From NCBI RefSeq assembly GCF_003996965.1, contig NZ_QWDM01000003.1, positions 310,001 to 374,000 on the forward strand: DNA of 64,000 nt. The letters are read 5' to 3'. Positions 9,504 to 18,069 of this stretch are shown in pieces. The notes under the pieces were generated by a model. It saw only the letters and a list, made by a program, of their open reading frames with translations, did no database searches and had not been told where the DNA came from. Numbering within the stretch: the first letter of the stretch is position 1; each line of letters opens with the position of its first letter. The stretch is from Flavobacterium cupreum (GTDB taxonomy: Bacteria; Bacteroidota; Bacteroidia; Flavobacteriales; Flavobacteriaceae). Made by a program: the position numbers and the translations under genes.

Positions 9504-11501
9504 ATGATACATAGCGACGATACAGACTGCTGCGAAACCAAACAAAATGCAGCAGCCCAAAAAAATAAAGCTGCCAGTTGCTGCTCCCATGACGATAATG
9601 GTCATGACGATCACGACGGGCACGATCATTCAACAGGAAACCAGACTGTTTTTCAGCTTTTTTTACCGGCTATAATCAGTTTTCTATTATTGATTATTGC
9701 CATAGTTTTCGATAATTACCTGCCACAGACCTGGTTTACGGGATGGGTACGGATAGTCTGGTATGCGGTTGCGTATCTGCCTGTTGGCTTTCCCGTATTG
9801 AAAGAAGCATTGGAAAGTGCCAGAGACGGTGCTTTCTTTTCCGAATTTTTACTGATGAGCATTGCCACGGTAGGTGCTTTTGCCATTGGTGAATATCCGG
9901 AAGGAGTCGCCGTAATGCTTTTTTACGCTATTGGTGAAACTTTCCAGGCTCTGGCGGTAACACGTGCCAAAGCCAACATCAAAACATTATTAGACCAGCG
10001 TCCGGATGAAGTGACCCTTCTCGAAAATAACCAGACCAAAATCATTAAAGCATCAGAGGCTCAGATCGGGGCAATAATTCAATTAAAACCAGGCGAAAAA
10101 TTAGGTCTGGACGGCGAACTGCTTTCAGAATCGGCTTCCTTTAATACCGCGGCTTTAACAGGTGAAAGTAAACCGGATACCAAAAATAAGGGCGAAAGTG
10201 TTCTGGCCGGAATGATCAATCTGAATTCCGTGACTGAAATCAAAGTTACAGCTTTATACAAAGACAGTAAATTGTCGAAAATTCTTGAAATGGTTCAGGA
10301 TGCTACCGCCAAAAAAGCGCCAACCGAATTATTCATCCGGAAGTTTGCCAAAATATACACACCAATTGTGGTCTACTCCGCCATCGCGATTTGTTTGCTT
10401 CCCTACTTTTTTGTGGATGAATATGTTTTCAGGGACTGGCTGTATCGCGCTCTGGTCTTTTTGGTAATTTCCTGTCCGTGTGCGTTAGTAATCTCTATTC
10501 CGCTGGGGTATTTCGGTGGAATCGGAGCTGCCAGTAAAAATGGAATTCTGTTCAAAGGTTCCAGTTTTCTTGATATAATGGCAGCCATTCAGGTGGTCGT
10601 AATGGACAAAACCGGAACCTTGACCAAAGGTGTTTTTAAAGTTCAGAAAGTAGTGGCTGTTGGGATTCCCGAAGCGGATTTAATACAATATACGGCGGCA
10701 CTCGAAACCAAATCAACACATCCTGTCGGCACTGCGATTATCGAATATGCCAATGGAACAGAGAAAGAAAACCTTGTGACGGCTGTTGAAGAAATCGCTG
10801 GTCATGGCCTGAAGGGTACCATTGACGGCAAAGAAATTCTCGCCGGAAACACCAAATTACTGAAGAAATTCAACATTGAATATGATTCTGAAATTGATAA
10901 CACACCTTTTACCATAGTGGTAGTGGCCATCAATCAGAAATATGCCGGTTATTTTCTCATAGCCGACGAAATCAAAGAAGACGCCAGGCAAGCCGTGCAG
11001 AGTTTACATCGCATCAACGTAAAAACAGTCATGCTTTCCGGAGACAAAACCGCCGTTGTAAATTCCGTTGCCAAAGCATTAAATATCGATGAAGCCTATG
11101 GTGATTTGCTGCCGGAAGATAAAGTCGCCAAAGTGACTGAGCTAAAAAACAAAAACCTGAAAATTGCCTTTGTGGGCGATGGCGTAAATGACGCACCTGT
11201 TGTGGCACTGGCACATGCCGGAATCGCAATGGGCGGTTTAGGAAGCGACGCCACTATAGAAACAGCAGATATTGTCATTCAGAACGATCAGCCAACCAAA
11301 ATATATACCGCGATCAATATTGGAAAAAAAACCAAACAAATCGTCTGGCAGAATATCGGTCTGGCATTTGTCGTGAAAGCCGTGGTGCTGATTCTTGGTG
11401 CCGGTGGCCTCGCAACAATGTGGGAAGCTGTTTTTGCAGATGTCGGAGTAGCTTTATTGGCCATCTTAAATGCCGTAAGAATACAGCGAATGAAATTCTA
11501 A
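9504..11501 (+). CDS. Zn/Cd-type heavy-metal P-type ATPase (P1B-2, ZntA/CadA-like)
   Basis: 665 residues. It exports divalent soft metals from the cytoplasm. Visible motifs are CPC at residues 324-326, the phosphorylated Asp D368 in DKTGTLTKG, the THP motif, and GDGVNDAP. The last helices carry K in FVVKAV and DVGVALLAILNAVR, the P1B-2 (Zn/Cd/Pb) signature. There is no ferredoxin-like HMA domain at the N-terminus. Instead there is a short segment with CC pairs and a His/Asp-rich run (residues about 28-46), a likely metal-binding tail. It is the last gene of the efflux operon, 9 bp after the adaptor gene. Confidence 0.94.
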   Translation: MIHSDDTDCCETKQNAAAQKNKAASCCSHDDNGHDDHDGHDHSTGNQTVFQLFLPAIISFLLLIIAIVFDNYLPQTWFTGWVRIVWYAVAYLPVGFPVLKEALESARDGAFFSEFLLMSIATVGAFAIGEYPEGVAVMLFYAIGETFQALAVTRAKANIKTLLDQRPDEVTLLENNQTKIIKASEAQIGAIIQLKPGEKLGLDGELLSESASFNTAALTGESKPDTKNKGESVLAGMINLNSVTEIKVTALYKDSKLSKILEMVQDATAKKAPTELFIRKFAKIYTPIVVYSAIAICLLPYFFVDEYVFRDWLYRALVFLVISCPCALVISIPLGYFGGIGAASKNGILFKGSSFLDIMAAIQVVVMDKTGTLTKGVFKVQKVVAVGIPEADLIQYTAALETKSTHPVGTAIIEYANGTEKENLVTAVEEIAGHGLKGTIDGKEILAGNTKLLKKFNIEYDSEIDNTPFTIVVVAINQKYAGYFLIADEIKEDARQAVQSLHRINVKTVMLSGDKTAVVNSVAKALNIDEAYGDLLPEDKVAKVTELKNKNLKIAFVGDGVNDAPVVALAHAGIAMGGLGSDATIETADIVIQNDQPTKIYTAINIGKKTKQIVWQNIGLAFVVKAVVLILGAGGLATMWEAVFADVGVALLAILNAVRIQRMKF

Positions 11502-11518
11502 TACGAAACCGAAAATGT

Positions 11519-12072
11519 AGCCACAGATTAAAAGATTCACACAGAGTTCTCAAATAAAGTCAAATAAAAATTTGTGAAAATTCGCGAAATTCGTGGCAAG
11601 CTTTTCTAATCTGTATAATCAATGAAATCCGTGGTTAACAAACTCCGGAATAATAGCCACAGATTAAAAGATTCGCGCAGATTTTTTGCATAAAGTCAAA
11701 TAAAAACAAGTGAAAAATTCGGGGAAATTCGCGAAATTCGTGGCAACCTTTTCTAATCCGTATAATCAATGGAATCCGTGGTTAACAAACTCCGGAATAA
11801 TAGCCACAGATTAAAAGATTCGCGCAGATTTCTGCGTAAAGCCAAAATAACACCATTGAAAAATTCGTGAAAATTCGCGAAATTCGTGGCAACCTGTTCT
11901 AATCCGTATAATCACGGGAATCCGTGGCTAACAGAATACGGAATAATAGCCACAGATTAAAAGATTCGCGCAGATTTCTGCGTAAAGCCAAATAAAAACA
12001 AGCGAAAAATTCGTGAAAATTCGCGAAATTCGTGGCAACCTTTAATCCGTATAATCTGCAAAATCTGTGGCA
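11519..12072. repeat. Four tandem ~146-bp intergenic repeats
   Basis: Four diverged copies begin with AGCCACAGATTAAAAGATTC at about 11519, 11655, 11802 and 11948 (periods 136, 147, 146). Each contains GAAATTCGTGGCAA and AATCCGTATAATC blocks and ends with AATCCGTGG or similar, so the ends are inverted (CCACAGATT/AATCNGTGG). They fill the gap between the ATPase gene and the pirin gene. No open reading frame is conserved across the copies. Single shorter copies of the same family occur near 15863 and 22172. Confidence 0.9.
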
Positions 12073-12126
12073 AAAAGAATAAACAAATCTTAATCTAAAT
12101 TAAGTTATAGCTTTCCACTACAACTG

Positions 12127-12134
12127 TAATTTTG
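12127..12134 (+). promoter_or_regulatory. -7 box (TAATTTTG) for the pirin operon
   Basis: Matches TAnnTTTG and lies 24 nt before the ATG at 12159. Its terminal TTG is in frame with the pirin gene but is not a plausible start. Confidence 0.7.
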
Positions 12135-12158
12135 TTTTCAACTAAAATAAACCATACC

Positions 12159-13040
12159 ATGTCAAACATCAGCTTAATTATTGAAGAACGTGCCGCCAAT
12201 ATCGGTAATTTTATGGTTGGGAGATTACTGCCCTTCCGTGAAAAAAGAGCGGTCGGACCATTTGTATTTATTGATCATATGGGACCGGCACATTTAAACC
12301 AATATCAGAATATGGATGTTCCGCCTCACCCGCATATCGGACTTTCCACCTTAACTTTTTTATTTGAAGGAAGCATCATGCACCGCGACAGTCTGGGAAC
12401 CGAATTAGAAATAAAACCGGGTGCCGTAAACTGGATGACGGCAGGAAAAGGAATCGTTCACTCTGAAAGAACACCCGAATATTTAAGACATTCCGATAAA
12501 ATGCTTCACGGATTGCAGATCTGGGTCGCACTTCCGAAAGAATTAGAGCAAATGGATCCGAATTTTGCACATGTGGAAGCAGAGGATATTCCGCACTGGG
12601 AAGAAAACGGTGTTTCTTATAAATTAATTGCCGGAGAAGCTTTTGGAAAAAAATCACCCGTTCCGGTGTATAGTCCGTTGTATTTTATTGAAATTAAAAG
12701 CGAAACCACCCAAAAAATAAACATCGGAAAAGATTTATTTGGCGAAAGCGGTTTGTACATTCTGGAAGGAAGCATCAAAAGCGGAGAACACGTTTACGAT
12801 CCGAAACAAATCCTGATTACCAACGACAGTTCATTGTGCGAATTTGAAATTACAGCCAATTCAACCGTTTATATTTTTGGAGGAACACCTTTCCCCGAAG
12901 AACATTTTATCTTTTGGAATTTTGTTTCTTCGGATAAAGAATTGATCGAAAAAGCAAAAAAGGACTGGACCGAACAAACTTTCCCAAAAGTTCCGGGAGA
13001 AACCGAATTTGTACCTTTACCTGAACCAAGAATTAAATAA
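12159..13040 (+). CDS. Pirin family protein
   Basis: 293 residues with two cupin domains. The N-terminal cupin has the pirin metal motif PHPHIGLSTLTFLFEGSIMHRDSLG and MTAGKGIVHSER (His/His/His/Glu ligands to iron). The C-terminal half includes FGGTPFPEEHFIFWNFVSS, conserved in pirins. Some bacterial pirins act as quercetin dioxygenases; the role here is unknown. It is the first gene of a three-gene set with OsmC (2 bp away) and a small GNAT protein. Confidence 0.93.
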   Translation: MSNISLIIEERAANIGNFMVGRLLPFREKRAVGPFVFIDHMGPAHLNQYQNMDVPPHPHIGLSTLTFLFEGSIMHRDSLGTELEIKPGAVNWMTAGKGIVHSERTPEYLRHSDKMLHGLQIWVALPKELEQMDPNFAHVEAEDIPHWEENGVSYKLIAGEAFGKKSPVPVYSPLYFIEIKSETTQKINIGKDLFGESGLYILEGSIKSGEHVYDPKQILITNDSSLCEFEITANSTVYIFGGTPFPEEHFIFWNFVSSDKELIEKAKKDWTEQTFPKVPGETEFVPLPEPRIK

Positions 13041-13042
13041 AT

Positions 13043-13438
13043 ATGGATACCATCAAAGCAACAATCGATACCCGAAAATATCGTACCGAAATAACAACTA
13101 AAACCGGCAATACACTTATTTCAGATGAACCGCAGGAAATGGGCGGAAAAAATTTAGGATTTAGTCCGTTTGAACTTCTCGCTTCATCCCTGGCTTCCTG
13201 CACTTTAATTACATTGCGGATGTATATTGACCGCAAAGGCTGGGAGGTTTCAGAACTTACGATCTGGGTTGATTTTGACAAAAATGAAGAACATACCGTT
13301 TCTTTGTTTTCGACGAAAATCTTAATTACGGGAAATGTAGACGACGCACAAAAACAGCGAATTTTAAAAATTGCAAACAGTTGTCCTGTTCATAAAACAC
13401 TTGTAAATACAATTAAAATAGAAACTTCATTACTATAA
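13043..13438 (+). CDS. OsmC/Ohr family protein
   Basis: 131 residues. OsmC-like fold with GGKNLGFSPFELLASSLASC, carrying the first redox Cys, and NSCPVHKTL, carrying the second. These two cysteines reduce organic hydroperoxides in the family. It lies 2 bp after the pirin gene and 6 bp before the GNAT gene, so a stress-related operon is likely. Confidence 0.9.
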   Translation: MDTIKATIDTRKYRTEITTKTGNTLISDEPQEMGGKNLGFSPFELLASSLASCTLITLRMYIDRKGWEVSELTIWVDFDKNEEHTVSLFSTKILITGNVDDAQKQRILKIANSCPVHKTLVNTIKIETSLL

Positions 13439-13444
13439 ATAATC

Positions 13445-13729
13445 ATGGAAATTCAACAAATAAACGATATAAAAAAAGGCTATTTTGAAGCCCTCGAAGA
13501 CGGAAAAGAAGCCGGAAAAATGACGTATACCTGGGCGGGAGATGCTAAGTTCATCATCGATCACACCGAAGTTAACGAAGAATTCAGCGGAAAAGGGGTT
13601 GGCAAAAAACTGCTTATGGCTGCCGTAGACTATGCCAGAAACAATAATCTGAAAATCATTCCGCTTTGCCCTTTTGCGAAAAGTGTTTTTGATAAGACGG
13701 AAGAAATTCGGGATGTACTTTTTTCTTGA
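13445..13729 (+). CDS. Small GNAT-like N-acetyltransferase (YjdJ type)
   Basis: 94 residues. Single short acetyltransferase domain (PF14542) with the acetyl-CoA loop motif NEEFSGKGVGKKLLMAAVDYA and the C-terminal IIPLCPFAKSVFDK. The length is typical of this stand-alone minimal GNAT subfamily. The substrate is unknown. It ends the pirin-OsmC operon; a hairpin terminator follows at 13829. Confidence 0.88.
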   Translation: MEIQQINDIKKGYFEALEDGKEAGKMTYTWAGDAKFIIDHTEVNEEFSGKGVGKKLLMAAVDYARNNNLKIIPLCPFAKSVFDKTEEIRDVLFS

Positions 13730-13828
13730 GGTTCAAAGTTACAAAGGGACAGAGGTTCAAAGGTTTTTTTTTAGGTGCTGAGGTTCTGAGTTGCTGAGGT
13801 TCTAAGTTTTTTTTAGCTACTATATTTT

Positions 13829-13854
13829 AGACGCACTGGTGTGCGTCTTTTTTA
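13829..13854 (+). terminator. Rho-independent terminator after the pirin/OsmC/GNAT operon
   Basis: An 8-bp stem (AGACGCAC / GTGCGTCT) with loop TGGT is followed by a run of T. The stretch before it (13735-13815) carries GAGGTTC(A/T)AAG-type simple repeats, and 13862-13960 holds an AACCTTGCGCTCTTTGCGG-type repeat. Confidence 0.8.
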
Positions 13855-14000
13855 TTTTTATGGGAAATATTGCGTAACAGCTTAGCGAACTTTGCTTTTA
13901 AATTTACTCCGGGTCAAAAAAACCTTGCGCTCTTTGCGGTTAAACTCAAACCGCAAAACGCCAATTTCAATTCATATTTTTTAATCTCCTTCGAAAGTCT

Positions 14001-14008
14001 TACATTTG
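14001..14008 (+). promoter_or_regulatory. -7 box (TACATTTG) for the adenosine deaminase gene
   Basis: Exact TAnnTTTG match 21 nt before the ATG at 14030. Confidence 0.65.
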
Positions 14009-14029
14009 CATGTAATTTAAATCTAGACT

Positions 14030-15448
14030 ATGACGAGGATAATTACACTTTTCTGTTTTTTTATAGCGCAAATCGGCTTTTCTCAATCAGCTGAACGTTA
14101 TTTAGAAAAAATCAGAAACAATGAAGCGCTCTCCACTGCTTTTTTTCAACAAATGCCAAAAGGAGGCGATTTACACCATCATTTTTCAGGATCAATTTAT
14201 GCGGAACCTCTTCTGGAAAGAGCCATTGCAGCAGATTTTTACCTGAATTTAGAAACGATGGCAGTTTCCAAAACAAAACCTGCTAAAGGAAACTGGGAAA
14301 ATTTTTCTTCTCTTAAAAATAACGGAAAACTGGAATTCTACAAGCAGCAGGTGATGCAAACCTGGTCCGCAAAAGATTACAACGGTGTGTCTGTTCCTTC
14401 TGATGATTTGTTTTTTGATTCCTTTGATAAATTTTTCCCCACAATCGACGGACATTTTGCCGAAGGCATGCTGGAACTAAAAAAACGTGCTGTTGCTGAA
14501 AATGTAAGTTATATCGAAACACAATTATCTACAATTCCATGTGATATGAATGTTTCCGATTTAGGAGATTTTAATGCTAAACTTCGTCAGGCGGCAGCGC
14601 AAAAAGACGAAAAAGCAGTTCTGAAATATTTAGAGGAATTGTACAAATCCCTACAGCAAAAAGATGCTAAAAAATACGCGGAAGACTTTAATACCAACTT
14701 TATAGCAAAACTGCACAAGGACCTGAAAATTGACGATGACCGTTTCACCATGCGTTATCAAAATTTTGTGCTTCGCTTCATGGAACCGGTAGATTTATTT
14801 AAGAACCTGGTGATTGCTTTTATTTCGGCCGATGAAAGTAAATTGGTAGCCGGTGTAAACATTGTTTCTCCGGAACATGGCGAGAATTCAATGAAAGATT
14901 ACTGGCTTCACATGGTGATGTTTAAATATTGCCATTTGAAATTTAATGATGTGAAATATACGCTGCATGCGGGAGAATTAACGCTGGGATTAGTACAGCC
15001 TGAGGATCTAACCTGGCATATCAACGATGCCATTTATGTTGCCGGAGCCAACCGAATCGGGCACGGAGTTGATATTGCCTACGAAGCCAATTCCTATGAT
15101 TTGCTGCGCTACATGGCAAAAAATACCATTCCGATTGAAATCAACCTGACCAGCAACGAATTCATTTTAAAAGTTAAAGAGAACAGACATCCCTTTTCAC
15201 TTTATAGGGAATTCAATGTACCAATCGTCATCAGCACGGATGACGCCGGAATTTTAAGGACAAACATGACCGAACAATATGTGTTACTGGCAAAAAGATA
15301 TCCGGATGTGCCGTATGCGACAATCAAACAATATGTTTACAACAGTATAAATTACAGCTTTATTCAGGATGCTGCGGTAAAAAAACAATTACTAAAAGAT
15401 CTGGACGCAAGATTCAAAACTTTCGAAGAGAAATTTTCTAAAAACTAA
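14030..15448 (+). CDS. Exported adenosine deaminase family protein
   Basis: 472 residues. The N-terminal signal peptide ends near FIAQIGFSQS. The metal-dependent deaminase TIM barrel follows: HxH zinc ligands H49/H51 in GGDLHHHFSG, the third His in YTLHAGE with the catalytic Glu, RIGHGVDIA, and the STDDAG motif. The length and N-terminal extension resemble the secreted ADGF/CECR1-type deaminases more than the ~340-residue cytosolic enzyme. It probably deaminates adenosine or a related nucleoside in the periplasm. It stands alone, with its own promoter. Confidence 0.88.
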   Translation: MTRIITLFCFFIAQIGFSQSAERYLEKIRNNEALSTAFFQQMPKGGDLHHHFSGSIYAEPLLERAIAADFYLNLETMAVSKTKPAKGNWENFSSLKNNGKLEFYKQQVMQTWSAKDYNGVSVPSDDLFFDSFDKFFPTIDGHFAEGMLELKKRAVAENVSYIETQLSTIPCDMNVSDLGDFNAKLRQAAAQKDEKAVLKYLEELYKSLQQKDAKKYAEDFNTNFIAKLHKDLKIDDDRFTMRYQNFVLRFMEPVDLFKNLVIAFISADESKLVAGVNIVSPEHGENSMKDYWLHMVMFKYCHLKFNDVKYTLHAGELTLGLVQPEDLTWHINDAIYVAGANRIGHGVDIAYEANSYDLLRYMAKNTIPIEINLTSNEFILKVKENRHPFSLYREFNVPIVISTDDAGILRTNMTEQYVLLAKRYPDVPYATIKQYVYNSINYSFIQDAAVKKQLLKDLDARFKTFEEKFSKN

Positions 15449-15460
15449 TAATAATAAAAA

Positions 15461-15526
15461 TCTGCTAAATCTCCTAAATCTGCGAGAAAAAAATAGCTCC
15501 CGCAGATTTGGCAGATCAGGCAGATA
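15461..15526. repeat. Palindromic intergenic repeat (AAATCTGCG/CGCAGATTT)
   Basis: The gap between the deaminase and monooxygenase genes contains several ATCTGC-type units and a perfect inverted pair, AAATCTGCG at 15476-15484 and CGCAGATTT at 15501-15509. A related unit (CCCGCAGATTAAACTGATC) occurs at about 23220. Confidence 0.65.
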
Positions 15527-15548
15527 AAAAAACATTATAATTAAATTT

Positions 15549-15851
15549 ATGATTCTGGAAGCCGTTTTTCTTTTTATAAAACCCGAATTAGCAAGTCAGT
15601 TTGAAGCTGATTTTGCCAAGGCAAGTCAGTTTATTTCTTCTATTGACGGGTATTTGGGACATCGTTTGGAGAAATGTCTTGAAGTCGAAAATAAATATCT
15701 TTTATTAGTGGACTGGAACATGCTTGAAGATCATACGGAAGGCTTCAGAAATTCTGCAGCGTATTTAGAATGGAAAAAAATACTGCATCATTATTATGAG
15801 CCGTTTCCTATTGTAGAGCATTTTGAAAACGTTTTTGAAAATAAAAAATAG
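15549..15851 (+). CDS. Antibiotic biosynthesis monooxygenase-domain (ABM) protein
   Basis: 100 residues. Single dimeric alpha/beta-barrel (ABM, PF03992) domain. Visible are the opening ILEAVFLFIKPELASQFEADF, a SIDGYLGHRLEKCLE segment and LLLVDWNMLEDHTEGFRNS. Members range from quinol monooxygenases to heme-degrading enzymes, so the reaction here cannot be assigned. It precedes rlmH, separated by a hairpin repeat. Confidence 0.85.
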   Translation: MILEAVFLFIKPELASQFEADFAKASQFISSIDGYLGHRLEKCLEVENKYLLLVDWNMLEDHTEGFRNSAAYLEWKKILHHYYEPFPIVEHFENVFENKK

Positions 15852-15862
15852 CATTTTATTTT

Positions 15863-15900
15863 GCCACAGATTAAGGGATTAAAGGATTTTTAATCTGTGG
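15863..15900. repeat. Palindromic CCACAGATTA repeat
   Basis: CCACAGATTA at 15864-15873 is perfectly complementary to TAATCTGTGG at 15891-15900. It is a single short member of the repeat family seen in tandem at 11519-12072, and may work as a hairpin between the ABM and rlmH genes. Confidence 0.7.
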
Positions 15901-15936
15901 AAATCTTTTAATCCGTTGCAAAAAAATAAAAAAAAG

Positions 15937-16410
15937 ATGAACATCAAACTTATCGCCATTGGCAAAACCGACAATAAATCGCTTCAAACCCTGATTGACG
16001 ATTATGCCAAACGTCTGTCATTTTACATCAAATTTGATCTGGAAATTATTCCGGATATCAAGAACGTAAAGAATTTATCGGAGAGCCAGCAAAAGGAAAA
16101 AGAAGGTGAACTGATTTTATCCAAATTAACACCAACTGATCAGTTGATTTTGCTGGATGAAAACGGGAAAAACTTCTCGAGCGTTGGCTTTTCGGAAGAA
16201 TTGCAAAAGAAAATGAACTCCGGAATCAAAACGCTTGTTTTTGTAATCGGCGGTCCTTACGGGTTTTCAGATACGGTTTACAGCAAGGCGCAAGGCAAAA
16301 TTTCGCTTTCACTAATGACATTTTCACATCAGATGGTACGTTTGTTTTTTATCGAGCAGCTGTACCGCGGATTTACGATTTTAAGGAATGAACCTTATCA
16401 TCATCAATAA
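15937..16410 (+). CDS. rlmH: 23S rRNA (pseudouridine-1915-N3)-methyltransferase
   Basis: 157 residues, the usual RlmH length. SPOUT-class methyltransferase that methylates pseudouridine 1915 of 23S rRNA in assembled 70S ribosomes. Signatures are MNIKLIAIGKT at the start, LLDENGK, FVIGGPYGFSD (SAM-binding knot) and the invariant C-terminus RGFTILRNEPYHHQ. The start is placed at the ATG because the in-frame TTG 21 nt upstream gives a non-conserved Lys/Asn-rich extension. Confidence 0.96.
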   Translation: MNIKLIAIGKTDNKSLQTLIDDYAKRLSFYIKFDLEIIPDIKNVKNLSESQQKEKEGELILSKLTPTDQLILLDENGKNFSSVGFSEELQKKMNSGIKTLVFVIGGPYGFSDTVYSKAQGKISLSLMTFSHQMVRLFFIEQLYRGFTILRNEPYHHQ

Positions 16411-16443
16411 AAGTTTTTGTTTCAGGTTTTCTTTGTTTCAGGT

Positions 16444-17091
16444 TTAAAAAACGAATTCTTCTTCTTCACTTATAAAAACAAATGGAATCTTTTTATCAAT
16501 TACAGTTTTTACTAAGATTTTACATTGAATGTAATCCCCATATGTCATGTTTTTATCATACGAAAATTTAATTTCAGCTTTCGGATTGATTACTAAACTA
16601 TCTAAAAATGGCTTTAAATTATTTTTAGGAAAATCATATACTTTTCTACCGCTGTATTGTATTAACCCGTTCTTTTTAAAATACAACTGACTTCTATTAT
16701 TCGGAATTTCCATTTTATAATACACTTTCGTGAATGGCAAAAAGGCTAAATTCTTTCCAACAGAATCAGCGTACGAATAATAATTTTCGGCTTTTTCGTT
16801 TTTATGGGCCTTCTCTGCCCGCTTTTTTCCCTGAAGTTTCATTACTTCCGGAATCACCAGTTTTAAAGGCAGTCGTTTGTCAATATTGAAAATCCAATTG
16901 GTAGAAATGATACTGTTTTTTCGGTTTACTTCAGCGACGGTATCTTTGCCATCCGTTTTAAAAAAGATATAAATCGGGGAAAGATCTTCTACATTTTTAA
17001 CAATTGAAAGGTTTGCTTTTGGAAGTAAAACATCTTTTTTTTCTTCACAGGAAAAAAGAAGAACAATAAAGATCAGGCTTATGTATTTCAT
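16444..17091 (-). CDS. Hypothetical lipoprotein
   Basis: 215 residues. Signal peptide with a lipobox Cys (FIVLLFSCEEKK), so probably an outer-membrane or periplasmic lipoprotein. No known domain was recognised. The sequence is mixed alpha/beta with many Lys residues and ends EEEEFVF. It starts 2 bp after the folP stop, so it is co-transcribed with folP. A GTTTCAGGTTT repeat separates its end from rlmH. Confidence 0.75.
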   Translation of the reverse strand: MKYISLIFIVLLFSCEEKKDVLLPKANLSIVKNVEDLSPIYIFFKTDGKDTVAEVNRKNSIISTNWIFNIDKRLPLKLVIPEVMKLQGKKRAEKAHKNEKAENYYSYADSVGKNLAFLPFTKVYYKMEIPNNRSQLYFKKNGLIQYSGRKVYDFPKNNLKPFLDSLVINPKAEIKFSYDKNMTYGDYIQCKILVKTVIDKKIPFVFISEEEEFVF

Positions 17092-17093
17092 AT

Positions 17094-17918
17094 TTAGAGA
17101 CTCATTTTATTAAACAACGTAACACATTCCATGGCTTCTTTTACATCATGAACGCGAAGAATTTTAGCCCCTTTCGTCAAGGCAATGGTATTGATCACCG
17201 TGGTACCGTTTAAGGCTTCCTGCGCGGTAATATTCAGTGTTTTATAAATCATTGATTTTCTGGATATCCCGGCTAAAACGGGCAATTCCAGCACATTAAA
17301 AAGTTCCATCTTTTGAAGCACCTCATAATTCTGCGCAGTAGTTTTGGCGAACCCGAAACCCGGATCCAGAATCAGATCATTAATTCCGAGACTTCTGGCT
17401 TTTGCTACTTTTTCCGAAAAATAAAACAGCATCTCTTTTATAATGTCCTCATAGTCTGTCATGGTCTGCATCGTCTGCGGATTGCCGCGCATGTGCATCA
17501 TGATGTACGGAACATTGTATTTTGCAATTACATCAAACATTTTATCGTCTAATCCTCCTGCGGCAATATCGTTTATAATCGCAGCGCCGCTTTCGATACT
17601 TGCTTTGGCCACTTCTGCCCTAAAGGTATCGATCGAAAGCAGTGCGTCCGGAAAGTGCTTTAGAATTATTTCAATAGCAGGAACAATGCGATCAATTTCT
17701 TCCTGTTCCGACACAAAATCGGCACCGGGTCTGCTGGAATAAGCACCAATATCCAGAAATGTTGCGCCTTCGGTTAAAATTTTGCCCGCGCGTGTGACAA
17801 TCTCATATTCATTTTTATATTTTCCGCCATCAAAAAAAGAATCCGGCGTGACATTCATAACGCCCATCACTTTAGGGATCGATAAATCAATCAGTTGGCC
17901 TTTACAGTTAATTTTCAT
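17094..17918 (-). CDS. folP: Dihydropteroate synthase
   Basis: 274 residues. It joins p-aminobenzoate to 6-hydroxymethyl-dihydropterin pyrophosphate in folate synthesis. TIM-barrel signatures are KVMGVMNVTPDSFFDGGKY, FLDIGAYSSRPGA, ALLSIDTFRAEVA, INDIAAGGLD, YIMMHMRGNPQTMQ, LILDPGFGFAKT and PVLAGISRKSMI. The length is normal. It lies divergent to DUF1599, separated by a repeat-rich 151 bp. Confidence 0.96.
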   Translation of the reverse strand: MKINCKGQLIDLSIPKVMGVMNVTPDSFFDGGKYKNEYEIVTRAGKILTEGATFLDIGAYSSRPGADFVSEQEEIDRIVPAIEIILKHFPDALLSIDTFRAEVAKASIESGAAIINDIAAGGLDDKMFDVIAKYNVPYIMMHMRGNPQTMQTMTDYEDIIKEMLFYFSEKVAKARSLGINDLILDPGFGFAKTTAQNYEVLQKMELFNVLELPVLAGISRKSMIYKTLNITAQEALNGTTVINTIALTKGAKILRVHDVKEAMECVTLFNKMSL

Positions 17919-17929
17919 TTTTTTGTGAT

Positions 17930-18022
17930 TTTTGTTTCAGGTTTCAGGTTTTAAGGTGTGGCGTTAACAATTTGTTTACAAAAAACTTGAAACAAAGAAA
18001 ACCTTAAACTTGAAACTCTTTA
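17930..18022. repeat. GTTTCAGGTTT / AAACTTGAAAC inverted repeat
   Basis: Units of TTTCAGGTTT are followed by the complementary-type AAACTTGAAACAAAG and CTTAAACTTGAAACTC. The same motif occurs at 16412-16445 between rlmH and the lipoprotein gene. No coding potential was seen. Confidence 0.6.
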
Positions 18023-18032
18023 ATTTTATCCT

Positions 18033-18040
18033 TATTTTTG
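18033..18040 (+). promoter_or_regulatory. -7 box (TATTTTTG) for the DUF1599 gene
   Basis: Exact TAnnTTTG match 29 nt upstream of the ATG at 18070. Confidence 0.55.
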
Positions 18041-18069
18041 AAGAAATTTAAGCAAATATACAGCAATAA

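Noticed and set aside
11519-12072. Repeat array as a possible CRISPR
   Set aside because: The repeated unit is about 146 bp and diverged along its whole length, with no short constant repeats separated by unique spacers, and no cas genes are near.
13870-14094. Short plus-strand frame before the adenosine deaminase
   Set aside because: It spans a dispersed repeat and the promoter and overlaps the deaminase start.
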